Origin: Bacillota bacterium
GTDB lineage: Bacteria > Bacillota > Clostridia > Acetivibrionales > DSM-1351
Direction: 5' to 3'
NCBI GenBank assembly: GCA_023436485.1
Contig: JAEZIU010000077.1
Coordinates: 1 to 11,897 of the forward strand
DNA length: 11,897 nucleotides
In this document: in pieces, positions 1 to 7,244 of the stretch
Layout: the number at the start of each line of letters is the position of its first letter
Position numbering within the stretch: position 1 is the stretch's first letter
Position numbers and translations under genes: made by a program
Notes under the pieces: model-generated
Seen by the model: the letters and a program-made list of their open reading frames with translations, nothing else
What the model was told of the DNA's origin: nothing
Database searches by the model: none

Positions 1-1923
1 ATAATCTATACCTCCGGCTCTACAGGAAAGCCAAAGGGAGCTATGATAGAGCATTACTCGGTTATAAACAGGATAAATTGGATGCAGAGGAAGTATCCAA
101 TTGGGAATGAGGATGTAATATTGCAAAAAACAACCTATACCTTTGATGTTTCTGTATGGGAGCTGTTCTGGTGGTTTTTTGCAGGGGCAAAGGTGTATTT
201 TCTGGAACCGGGAGGAGAGAAAGACCCGGGAGAAATAACAGAAGCCATAGAAAATAACGGTGTTACTACAATGCACTTTGTTCCGTCAATGTTAAATATG
301 TTCCTAGAATATATGGGAAACAGAAAATCAGCGGATAAGCTTTCAAGTCTGAAACAGGTATTTGCCAGCGGTGAGGCCCTACAGGTAAAACAGTTACAGA
401 TATTTAACCAACTGGTAGGTAGCAGATACGGAACAAAGCTTATCAATCTGTACGGCCCTACCGAAGCAACGGTGGATGTATCCTACTTTGATTGCCCGGA
501 GGGACAGGATATTGACCTTGTACCAATCGGAAAGCCAATAGACAATATAAAGCTGTATGTGGTGGACAAATACAATAACTTACAGCCTGTGGGAATACCG
601 GGGGAATTGTGTATAGCAGGAGACGGCTTGGCAAGAGGGTATCTCAACAGGCCTGAGCTGACGGCGGAGAAATTTGTTTACAATCCATTTGCAGAGGAAG
701 ACGCTTCTGCAAATAGTGTCATGTACAGGACAGGAGATTTGGCAAGGTGGCTGCCCGACGGGAATATAGAATATCTGGGTAGAATAGATCATCAGGTTAA
801 AATCAGAGGCTTTAGGATTGAGCTGGGGGAGATAGAAGAAGAACTTTTAAAACATGAAAATATAAAAGAAGTTGTGGTTGTAGCAAGGACAGAAAAAGAG
901 GGCAGCAGTTACTTGTGTGCATATTTGGTAGCTGATAAGGACATTGCACCGGGAGAATTAAGAGAGCATCTGACTAAGAACCTCCCGGAATACATGGTGC
1001 CATCATATTTTGTAAAGCTGGACAAAATGCCACTTTCACAGAATGGAAAAGTGGACAGAAAAGCTCTGCCGGAGCCGCAAATTAGTTTAAATACAGGCAC
1101 AGAGTATGTTGAGCCAACAAGAGAAACTGAAAAAATACTGGCAGATATCTGGAGGCAGGTTTTGAAAATTGAACGTGTTGGTACAACAGACAATTTTTTT
1201 GATCTGGGAGGTACGTCCCTTACCTTGATTCAAGTACATTCTAAAGTAGAAGAACAGTTTCCGGGTAAAGTAAAGATTACAGATATTTTTTCAAACCCTA
1301 CAATTTCAAAGCTATCAGCTTTTATAGAAATAGGGGAGGAAAATTCCACCAAAAATATTATTCTTGAATTTCTTGATTTTCCACAACAATATTTTTCGAA
1401 AGAAGGTGGAGGTTATGGCTCGGTATTCAAGTTCCGGCTAAACGATGATGTTTTAAGAGGTTTTGAAAAAACTGATGTCCTAATTTGTGCATTTGTTTAT
1501 TTGCTTGGACAGATAACACAAAAAACAGCAATAACCATACAGACTATGGTTGATGATTGTGACAGAGTATATCCTATTAGCTTGGATTCAAAGGAAGCAG
1601 GCAGCTTCGGAGAGTTATGCGAGATGATACACCACAAGAGAAATTGTGGTGGGCAATCAGGCTATAGTTTTAAGGATTTAAGAGAAGATAGCATTGAAAA
1701 TAAAGGTAATTTTTCAATTTTACCCTTATTCTACAAGAAAAACTTGCTATCGACGCCACGAAACTTGACCGGAATTTATGATATCGCTCTTGGTGTAAGT
1801 GAGGAAAACGGACAAATCGTTTTCATATGTGAGTACAATTCTACAAGGCTCAGGGGGGATAAAGTAAAAGAACTTACAGGTAAGTATTTGAAAGTTGTGC
1901 AGTACATTACAAGTAATAAATAA
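1..1923 (+). CDS. NRPS module, 3' part: A(Ser)-carrier-half C
   Basis: Partial gene: the frame is open from base 1, which falls inside adenylation motif A3 (IIYTSGSTGKPKG), so the N-terminus lies upstream. By window codon, the adenylation domain runs to about 365 with A4 (FDVSVW, 48-53), A5 (NLYGPTE), A6, A7 (YRTGDLARW), A8 (KIRGFRIELGEIE) and A10 (NGKVDRKALP, Lys350). Aligning to GrsA by eye, the pocket residues are D49, V50, W53, H92, F121, S123, L150, V158, D159 and K350. This gives DVWHFSLVDK, the serine code known from EntF-type domains. A carrier domain follows, with phosphopantetheine Ser406 in LGGTSL. The last ~190 residues resemble only the C-terminal lobe of a condensation domain. 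There is no thioesterase, so this is not a termination module. The ATG at 43 is internal to A3 and is not a start. Role: activates and tethers serine, then hands the chain downstream. Domain calls are firm; the substrate is a motif-based inference. Confidence 0.95.
   Translation: MIYTSGSTGKPKGAMIEHYSVINRINWMQRKYPIGNEDVILQKTTYTFDVSVWELFWWFFAGAKVYFLEPGGEKDPGEITEAIENNGVTTMHFVPSMLNMFLEYMGNRKSADKLSSLKQVFASGEALQVKQLQIFNQLVGSRYGTKLINLYGPTEATVDVSYFDCPEGQDIDLVPIGKPIDNIKLYVVDKYNNLQPVGIPGELCIAGDGLARGYLNRPELTAEKFVYNPFAEEDASANSVMYRTGDLARWLPDGNIEYLGRIDHQVKIRGFRIELGEIEEELLKHENIKEVVVVARTEKEGSSYLCAYLVADKDIAPGELREHLTKNLPEYMVPSYFVKLDKMPLSQNGKVDRKALPEPQISLNTGTEYVEPTRETEKILADIWRQVLKIERVGTTDNFFDLGGTSLTLIQVHSKVEEQFPGKVKITDIFSNPTISKLSAFIEIGEENSTKNIILEFLDFPQQYFSKEGGGYGSVFKFRLNDDVLRGFEKTDVLICAFVYLLGQITQKTAITIQTMVDDCDRVYPISLDSKEAGSFGELCEMIHHKRNCGGQSGYSFKDLREDSIENKGNFSILPLFYKKNLLSTPRNLTGIYDIALGVSEENGQIVFICEYNSTRLRGDKVKELTGKYLKVVQYITSNK
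1348..1920 (+). other. Lone condensation-domain C-lobe at the protein C-terminus
   Basis: After the carrier domain the protein does not end or enter a normal condensation domain. It starts at the position matching the 'LPTDYPRP' region of condensation domains (here ILEFLDFPQQYF). It continues through the helix 'DVLICAFVYLLGQITQKTAI' (compare 'TLYMVMLAAYNILLSKYAGQ' in the full domain near 11345), a weak C7 match (FSILPLFYKKN), and the typical end 'YDIALGVSEENGQIVFICEYN'. The N-lobe with its HHxxxDG catalytic motif is absent. It therefore cannot catalyse condensation by the known mechanism. It may be a docking or scaffold element, or a remnant of a deleted condensation domain. Confidence 0.7.
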
Positions 1924-1925
1924 AT

Positions 1926-1930
1926 GGAGG
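1926..1930 (+). promoter_or_regulatory. Ribosome binding site of first CPBP gene
   Basis: A perfect GGAGG lies 7 nt before the ATG at 1938, within the 14-nt gap after the upstream NRPS stop codon. It fixes the start codon and implies translation from the same message as the synthetase. Confidence 0.8.
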
Positions 1931-1937
1931 TAAGGAA

Positions 1938-2759
1938 ATGAAAAAGTATTTGATAATGGTAGGTAACCTATTAATCTATGTTGTTACATATTTCTTAATC
2001 ATTAAGTCATTAGTCTATATCGGGAAAGGCTACATACTTCCAAGGCCGGGTATAGGCCCGTGGCTAAACAGAAATTCGCTGCTTGTAACAGTTACAAGTG
2101 ACTTGATACAATTTACTATTTTCTACTTTGTATTTAAAAAGTTTAAGGGAATCAATCTGCTTAAACACGTTAAACTTACGGAAAAAATCAGCATGAAGAA
2201 CTTTGCGGTTATTTTTGTAATTGGATTAGCTTCAGGGTTTTTTACTTCCTCAGTATTCAAGCTTCCTTTTATAACTGAAAGATATCCGGACTTGATAAGC
2301 ATAATGAAATTCATGTTTATAGATGGAGGAACTGTAATAGTATTTACCTGCTTCCTCCTGGTTGGGTCGGTCTATAAAGAAATACTGTTCAGAGGGTTGA
2401 TTTTCAATGAGTTGAGAGCAAAACTCCCGGTTGTTGCGGCTGTGATAATACAAGGACTTATGTATGGATTGATGTTCTTCAGTGTGAATGTGCCATTAAT
2501 AGCTTATGGATTTTTAGGAGCAGTATTATTTGTTACCTTGTACTTATTGGTTAAGTCCTTATGGGCTTCTGTAATTGCACAGGCTTCATGTCAGGGAATT
2601 ATGTATATTTTAATGAGAACGGAAGATTCAATTCTCAATAAGGGTAATGCTTGGCCGGCAATAGTAATTAGTTTTGTCATAATTGTAGCGGGTGTAATTT
2701 ATCTTACAAAAACTAATAAACCCCAAAATGCCCTAAGTAATTTTGCTTCGGCACGGTAA
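1938..2759 (+). CDS. CPBP-family membrane protein, degenerate protease
   Basis: A 273-residue, strongly hydrophobic protein with about eight likely membrane segments (near 5-24, 50-67, 88-108, 133-150, 163-182, 186-206, 207-226 and 238-256). The family is CPBP/CAAX-protease-like (Abi), whose active members are intramembrane metalloproteases with EExxxR, FxxxH and HxxxN/D motifs. The fold signature is clear (KEILFRGLIFNELR, then a 'VVAAVIIQGLMYGL' helix), but the catalytic residues are changed. The first Glu is Lys147 (Glu148 and Arg152 remain), the second motif reads Y176-GLM-F180 without His, and the third reads Q215-ASC-Q219 without His. It is therefore probably not a working protease. It sits 14 nt after the NRPS gene with a strong ribosome binding site and precedes a paralogue of identical length. 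Possible roles are self-protection, membrane anchoring of the synthetase, or help with export; none is shown by the sequence. Confidence 0.85.
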   Translation: MKKYLIMVGNLLIYVVTYFLIIKSLVYIGKGYILPRPGIGPWLNRNSLLVTVTSDLIQFTIFYFVFKKFKGINLLKHVKLTEKISMKNFAVIFVIGLASGFFTSSVFKLPFITERYPDLISIMKFMFIDGGTVIVFTCFLLVGSVYKEILFRGLIFNELRAKLPVVAAVIIQGLMYGLMFFSVNVPLIAYGFLGAVLFVTLYLLVKSLWASVIAQASCQGIMYILMRTEDSILNKGNAWPAIVISFVIIVAGVIYLTKTNKPQNALSNFASAR

Positions 2760-2771
2760 TAAACATTAACC

Positions 2772-2778
2772 GGGGAGG
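2772..2778 (+). promoter_or_regulatory. Ribosome binding site of second CPBP gene
   Basis: GGGGAGG lies 10 nt before the ATG at 2789, in the 29-nt gap between the two membrane-protein genes. It supports the chosen start and continuous operon organisation. Confidence 0.75.
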
Positions 2779-2788
2779 ATAAAACAAA

Positions 2789-3610
2789 ATGAAAAGATAT
2801 CTCAAAATGACATGCTATATAGTGTTATATTTAATATTGCTATTTGCAGTTCTTAAAGGAGTTCAATGGTTTGTGTTTAACATTTGCTCAAAGAACCAGT
2901 CTCTTAATGATTTTTTGTGGAGCAACAAAACACTTTTTAGTTTTTCAATATCAATAATTACAATTACCTTGTATTCTATAATTTTAAAACTCCGTAACAA
3001 AAATTTGTTTAAGGTATGCAGTTTTACCAAAATAAGTCCCCAAAATGTACTCGGCATATCCTTAATGGGTATTTCAATGTGCTTATTTACAACATGTTTT
3101 ACATCTATAAATGTTATAATTAAAGCTTTTCCGCAGTTCGGAGAATACCTGGATAGTTCCTTTCAGACAAAAGGAAGCTTTTTGATTTTTATTATTATGC
3201 TTATGGTTCTTCCCATGTTTGAAGAAATCATTTTCAGAGGAGTCATATTCAATGAGTTAAGGTCAAATATCCCATTAGTTGCTGCTGTAGTAATACAGGC
3301 ATTAATATACGGTTTGTTGCAATTAAATCCTGTTTTGGGAACTTACGCTGCAATAGGTTCTGTTATATATGTACTTCCTTACATATGGACAAAATCTCTT
3401 TGGGGCTCCATTCTGGTTCAGGATTCATGTATACTGGGACTCTTTATATTTAGAAAAACAGGGATAAAGGATTTGTTAGCAGGAACAGGGAATGTGGGAT
3501 TGATTATCCTTACATTAGTAGGAATAGCAGGTATTTTTGCAGCCGGGTACTTCGTTCGGAAAAACTCCGTTAAAGGAAAACTAAAGGGTGGATCTTATGT
3601 TGGATTTTAA
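2789..3610 (+). CDS. CPBP-family membrane protein, second tandem copy
   Basis: 273 residues, about eight predicted membrane segments, and clearly a paralogue of the preceding gene. Shared landmarks include the MK(K/R)YL start, FRG(L/V)IFNELR, (V/L)VAAV(I/V)IQ and KSLW(A/G)S, followed by Q-x-S-C. This copy keeps the first CPBP motif intact (E145, E146, R150). The second motif is Y174-GLL-Q178 with no histidine, and the third is Q211-DSC-I215, again with Gln for His. Loss of both histidines argues against metal-dependent proteolysis. The 3' end overlaps the start of the ketosynthase gene, so the two are likely translationally coupled. The function is unknown: immunity, a membrane scaffold for the synthetase, or a chaperone-like role are all possible. 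Family membership is firm; inactivity is inferred from motif loss. Confidence 0.85.
   Translation: MKRYLKMTCYIVLYLILLFAVLKGVQWFVFNICSKNQSLNDFLWSNKTLFSFSISIITITLYSIILKLRNKNLFKVCSFTKISPQNVLGISLMGISMCLFTTCFTSINVIIKAFPQFGEYLDSSFQTKGSFLIFIIMLMVLPMFEEIIFRGVIFNELRSNIPLVAAVVIQALIYGLLQLNPVLGTYAAIGSVIYVLPYIWTKSLWGSILVQDSCILGLFIFRKTGIKDLLAGTGNVGLIILTLVGIAGIFAAGYFVRKNSVKGKLKGGSYVGF
3583..3591 (+). promoter_or_regulatory. Ribosome binding site deciding the KS gene start
   Basis: AAAGGGTGG lies inside the end of the preceding gene, about 5 nt before the ATG at 3597. It favours that ATG over the in-frame GTG at 3588, which falls within the site itself. The ATG start gives a 14-nt overlap with the upstream stop codon, typical of translational coupling. 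Confidence 0.65.
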
Positions 3611-6600
3611 TTTAATTGAGTATGACGAGGGTATAGATGAAATTGAAGAAATTTCTTCTAAAGATATAGCTGTAATAGGAATGTCTGCGAACCTTCCCCA
3701 AGCTTCCGATTTGGATAAATTCTGGGACAATATGCGAAATGGTATTGATTGTGTTACCGAATTTCCTAATTCCAGAAGGGCTGATGCAGACAGGTATCTA
3801 AGATTTAAGAATATGTATGTAAACGATGTTAAATACCGAGATGGGGCATACCTTGAGGAAATAGATAAATTTGATTACAAGTTTTTTAATATTTCACCTA
3901 AAGAGGCTGCTCTTATGGACCCCAATCAAAGGTTGTTCCTTCAGACAGCTTGGGAAGCAATCGAGGATTCAGGCTACGGTAGCAGAAAAATTGAGGGAAG
4001 TGAAACAGGAGTTTACGTGGGGTATGTTTCAGGTCTTGAATATAAGCAGTTTATTTCAGAGGTAGAACCTTCATCCTCAGTAGCCTCCATTCCGGGCAAC
4101 CTTACTTCGGTAATAGCCGGCAGATTAGCATATATTCTGGATTTAAAAGGGCCAAGCGTGATAGTGGATACTGCATGCTCGTCATCCCTTGTTGCAGTAC
4201 ACATGGCATGTGCGGGGCTTAGAAACGGAGATTGCGAAATGGCAATCGCAGGGAGTGTCAAGCTTAGTTTTTTGCCTGTACAGACAGGTGACAAATTTGG
4301 TATAGAATCGGGGGACAGCAGGACAAGAGCTTTTGATGACAGTTCAGACGGCACCGGCATGGGAGAAGGGGTAATAGCTGTTTTGCTGAAGCCTTTGAGT
4401 AAAGCTGTAAGGGACGGAGACAGAGTTTATGGGGTTATAAAAGGAAGTGCCGTAAATCAGGATGGAAGATCTATAGGACTTACTGCACCAAATGCCGCCG
4501 CACAGGAAAAAGTAATATTAAAAGCGTGGAAAGATGCCGGTATTAATCCTGAGACAATTTCATACATAGAAACTCACGGCACAGGTACCAAGCTGGGAGA
4601 TCCAATTGAAATAGACGGGATAACCAGAGCATTTAGAAATTATACCCGAAAAAATCAATTCTGTGCTGTCGGAGCGCTTAAAACCAATATAGGTCATTTG
4701 GATAACGCATCGGGGATAGCAGGTTTGGTAAGGGCAATTTTGGCCATGGATAATAAAGAAATACCCCCAATACTTCACTTTAACAAGCCCAACAGTAAAA
4801 TTAATTTTGAAACTTCTCCCGTTTATATAAATAAGGAGCTTATACCATGGAAAACAGATGGATTCCCCAGAAGATGCGGAGTAAGTGCCTTTGGCCTTAG
4901 TGGCACCAATTGTCATGTAATTCTGGAAGAAGCTCCTGCCAGCGAAGATGAACAGGAAGTTGAAAGTGGAAAATTTAAGATTTTTGCCATTTCAGCAAAA
5001 AGTGTGGAAGCACTAAGAGTATTAATACAAAAGTACTCAAAACTCACAAGGAAATGGGAGAAGCAAAAACTTGAAGACATCTGCTACACAGCTCTTACAG
5101 GAAGAGGACATTATGAATACAGATTAGCTATTGTAATCAGAAATAAGGATGATTTTAAAGACAAAATCCAAAAGCTGTCAAACATAAATATAGCTAAAGA
5201 AAGTGGAGAATGGTTTTTCTATGGTGAAAGCCAGGAGTTAAATAATCAGATTGATGCAAATGCTGACACCATGCTTAAAGAGTTTATTGAGGGTGCATAT
5301 GAAAACGAAGATTTACTTAATGAGATTCTTAAACTTTATGTAAAAGGTGCCAACATTCAGTGGGAGGCAATGTACAGGACGGAAACCAGAAAAAAGGCGG
5401 CTATCCCGGTATATCCTTTTGAGAAAAGAAGATGTTGGATTGAAATACCGGAAGCTTCAAAGGAAACCCTTGTACCTGTAAAACAGATAGAAGAAGAAAA
5501 GCCTTCTACGGATATAAAGCTCACAGGGAGTGAAAATGGAGAATACACACAGGCTCAAATACTTTTGGCCCAGATTTGGGGAACTGTATTAGGGTATAAG
5601 GAAATAGGTATTAATGAAGATTTTTATGAGCTTGGAGGAGACTCTGTAATTGCTGCAAATATTGCCAACAGGGCAGCCAAGCAAATTGATGCTTCATTGA
5701 ATGTAGCTGATGTTTTAGCTTTTACCACAATTAAAAAACTTTCTGACTATATTGACAAGGTATTGAAAAATCAGATTTCTACCCCAAAAATCAGTAAATA
5801 TATAGAGCCTGTGGAGGAAAAAGATTACTATCCTGCTTCATCAGCTCAAAAAAGGCTTTATGTACTTGGTCAGTTTAAGGGGATTGAAACCTGCTACAAT
5901 ATGCCGGGAGTTATGATAATAGAGGGGAATCTGAATAAAGCAAGGCTTGAAGAGGCGTTTAAAACACTTGTACAAAGACACGAAACCCTAAGAACTTCAT
6001 TTAAAACAGTCAATGGTGAAATTGTTCAGCAAGTACACAAAGAAACTCAATTTAACGTCAAGTACTCAGAATTGGATGATTATAAAGGAACGGAAGAAGA
6101 ATTTGTCCGAGGCCTCATGCATTCCTTTGTAAATCCATTTGACTTGGAAACAGCTCCCCTTCTAAGGGTGGAAATTGTAGAGATAGATGAAAACAGACAT
6201 ATTATGATGTTTGACATGCATCATATAATATCCGACGGTACCTCAATGGCAATTCTGGTGAAGGAAATTATTGATTTATATGATGGCAGGGCGTTGCCTG
6301 AACTGAGAATACAGTATAAGGACTTTTCCGAGTGGCAGAATAAACTTCTCCTATCTCAGGAAATTAAAAAACAGGAAGAATACTGGGTTAAAAGATTTGA
6401 AGGAGAAATTCCGTTGCTTCAAATGCCCACTGATTATAGCCGACCAAATGCTAAAACCTTTGAAGGAGACAGATACAATTTTGTGTTGGACAAGGAGCTT
6501 ACAAGTGCAGTTAATCGGCTGGCAAAGGATTCAGGAACTACTCTTTATATGGTACTGATGGCAGTTTACAATATTCTTTTGTCAAAATACTCTAATCAAA

Positions 6601-7205
6601 ATGACATAGTTGTTGGTTCTCCCGTAGCCGGAAGGCAAAATGCAGACCTTGAAAACATAATTGGTATGTTTGTAAATGCTTTGCCTATGAGGAATGTTGT
6701 TGATTGTGACAAATCCTTCATGGACTTCTTACACAGTGTAAGGGATACTTCGCTGAAGGCTTATGAAAATCAGGATTATCAATTTGAAATGCTTGTTGAA
6801 AAGCTCAATTTACAGGTTAAGCCCGGACGTAATCCGGTGTTTGATGTGGCATTTGTACTGCAAAACATGAAAATGCCCCAGATGAGTGTAGATGGTTTGA
6901 ATTTTATTCCGTATAAGGATGATTCAAAATCATCAAAATCAGATTTTACACTTTTGGCAACGGAAGAAAAAGAAACAATATCCTTTGTTTTTGAGTACTG
7001 TACTAAGTTATTTAAGTTTGAGACAATCGAACGCTTGTCCAAGGACTTTGTAAAAATAATTAAAACAGTAACAGGTGACATGGAGATTAAGATAAAGGAT
7101 ATAGAACTCCTTGAAAAAGATGAGGAAAACAAATTTACCTCTATTATTAACAATGTGGGGGATGTGTTTAATAAGCTTCTAGACGAAGATTTTGGAGATA
7201 TTTAA
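3597..7205 (+). CDS. Trans-AT-type PKS/NRPS hybrid: KS-carrier-C
   Basis: 1202 residues from the ATG at 3597 (1205 if the GTG at 3588 is used). The ketosynthase (~24-447) has a complete triad: Cys194 in DTACSSSL, His327 in ETHGTGT and His367 in NIGHLD. No acyltransferase follows. Residues ~455-630 match the KS-to-AT linker and the post-AT segment (VYPFEKRRCW), the usual pattern in trans-AT polyketide synthases, so malonyl is presumably loaded by a separate acyltransferase. There is no ketoreductase, dehydratase or enoylreductase. A carrier domain (~650-720) has Ser683 in LGGDS. A complete condensation domain (~743-1170) has YPASSAQKRL, RHETLRTSF, MHHIISDG (His875, His876, Asp880), YKDFSEWQ, SPVAGR and NQDYQFE. 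Inferred role: extends the upstream aminoacyl chain by one malonyl unit and leaves the beta-ketone. It then joins the chain to the amino acid of the next protein. No adenylation domain follows, so that module is split between two polypeptides. Confidence 0.93.
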   Translation: MLDFNLIEYDEGIDEIEEISSKDIAVIGMSANLPQASDLDKFWDNMRNGIDCVTEFPNSRRADADRYLRFKNMYVNDVKYRDGAYLEEIDKFDYKFFNISPKEAALMDPNQRLFLQTAWEAIEDSGYGSRKIEGSETGVYVGYVSGLEYKQFISEVEPSSSVASIPGNLTSVIAGRLAYILDLKGPSVIVDTACSSSLVAVHMACAGLRNGDCEMAIAGSVKLSFLPVQTGDKFGIESGDSRTRAFDDSSDGTGMGEGVIAVLLKPLSKAVRDGDRVYGVIKGSAVNQDGRSIGLTAPNAAAQEKVILKAWKDAGINPETISYIETHGTGTKLGDPIEIDGITRAFRNYTRKNQFCAVGALKTNIGHLDNASGIAGLVRAILAMDNKEIPPILHFNKPNSKINFETSPVYINKELIPWKTDGFPRRCGVSAFGLSGTNCHVILEEAPASEDEQEVESGKFKIFAISAKSVEALRVLIQKYSKLTRKWEKQKLEDICYTALTGRGHYEYRLAIVIRNKDDFKDKIQKLSNINIAKESGEWFFYGESQELNNQIDANADTMLKEFIEGAYENEDLLNEILKLYVKGANIQWEAMYRTETRKKAAIPVYPFEKRRCWIEIPEASKETLVPVKQIEEEKPSTDIKLTGSENGEYTQAQILLAQIWGTVLGYKEIGINEDFYELGGDSVIAANIANRAAKQIDASLNVADVLAFTTIKKLSDYIDKVLKNQISTPKISKYIEPVEEKDYYPASSAQKRLYVLGQFKGIETCYNMPGVMIIEGNLNKARLEEAFKTLVQRHETLRTSFKTVNGEIVQQVHKETQFNVKYSELDDYKGTEEEFVRGLMHSFVNPFDLETAPLLRVEIVEIDENRHIMMFDMHHIISDGTSMAILVKEIIDLYDGRALPELRIQYKDFSEWQNKLLLSQEIKKQEEYWVKRFEGEIPLLQMPTDYSRPNAKTFEGDRYNFVLDKELTSAVNRLAKDSGTTLYMVLMAVYNILLSKYSNQNDIVVGSPVAGRQNADLENIIGMFVNALPMRNVVDCDKSFMDFLHSVRDTSLKAYENQDYQFEMLVEKLNLQVKPGRNPVFDVAFVLQNMKMPQMSVDGLNFIPYKDDSKSSKSDFTLLATEEKETISFVFEYCTKLFKFETIERLSKDFVKIIKTVTGDMEIKIKDIELLEKDEENKFTSIINNVGDVFNKLLDEDFGDI
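6764..6788 (+). repeat. 25-nt perfect direct repeat, copy 1
   Basis: This stretch encodes the NQDYQFE (C6) motif of the condensation domain in the KS-C gene. It is identical base for base to 11570-11594 in the next gene, while the surrounding sequence differs. The repeat reflects paralogous condensation domains and could serve as a short recombination tract. Confidence 0.75.
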
Positions 7206-7230
7206 GCTTTTCTTAAAAATGTAAAGTTTG

Positions 7231-7237
7231 TGAGGGA
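7231..7237 (+). promoter_or_regulatory. Ribosome binding site of last NRPS gene
   Basis: TGAGGGA lies about 7 nt before the ATG at 7245, in the 39-nt gap after the KS-C gene. It is weaker than the sites of the two membrane-protein genes but is the only candidate here. It supports a genuine start within a condensation-domain remnant rather than a frameshift from the gene before. Confidence 0.6.
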
Positions 7238-7244
7238 TAATGAT

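Noticed and set aside
43..45. ATG at 43 as the start of the first gene.
   Set aside because: The frame is open upstream and bases 1-42 encode the core of motif A3, so the gene begins before the window.
1630..1650. His-His pair (HHKRNCG) in the C-terminal half-condensation domain, resembling the HHxxxDG motif.
   Set aside because: It lies in the C-lobe after the helix that follows the LPTD-like segment, has no Asp-Gly at the right spacing, and is on the wrong side of the domain for the catalytic motif.
1924..2788. Promoter or terminator in the gaps around the first CPBP gene (1924-1937 and 2760-2788).
   Set aside because: The gaps are only 14 and 29 nt, filled mainly by ribosome binding sites, with no hairpin-plus-T-run or -35/-10 pair that I could support.
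3588..3590. GTG at 3588 as the start of the ketosynthase gene.
   Set aside because: It falls inside the likely ribosome binding site and has no good site of its own; the ATG at 3597 has well-spaced AAAGGGTGG.
7206..7244. The 39-nt gap between the last two genes as a frameshift joining them into one protein.
   Set aside because: The first gene ends in its own tail and stop, the second has a ribosome binding site and ATG, and the sequence after the gap repeats a C-lobe rather than continuing the linker.
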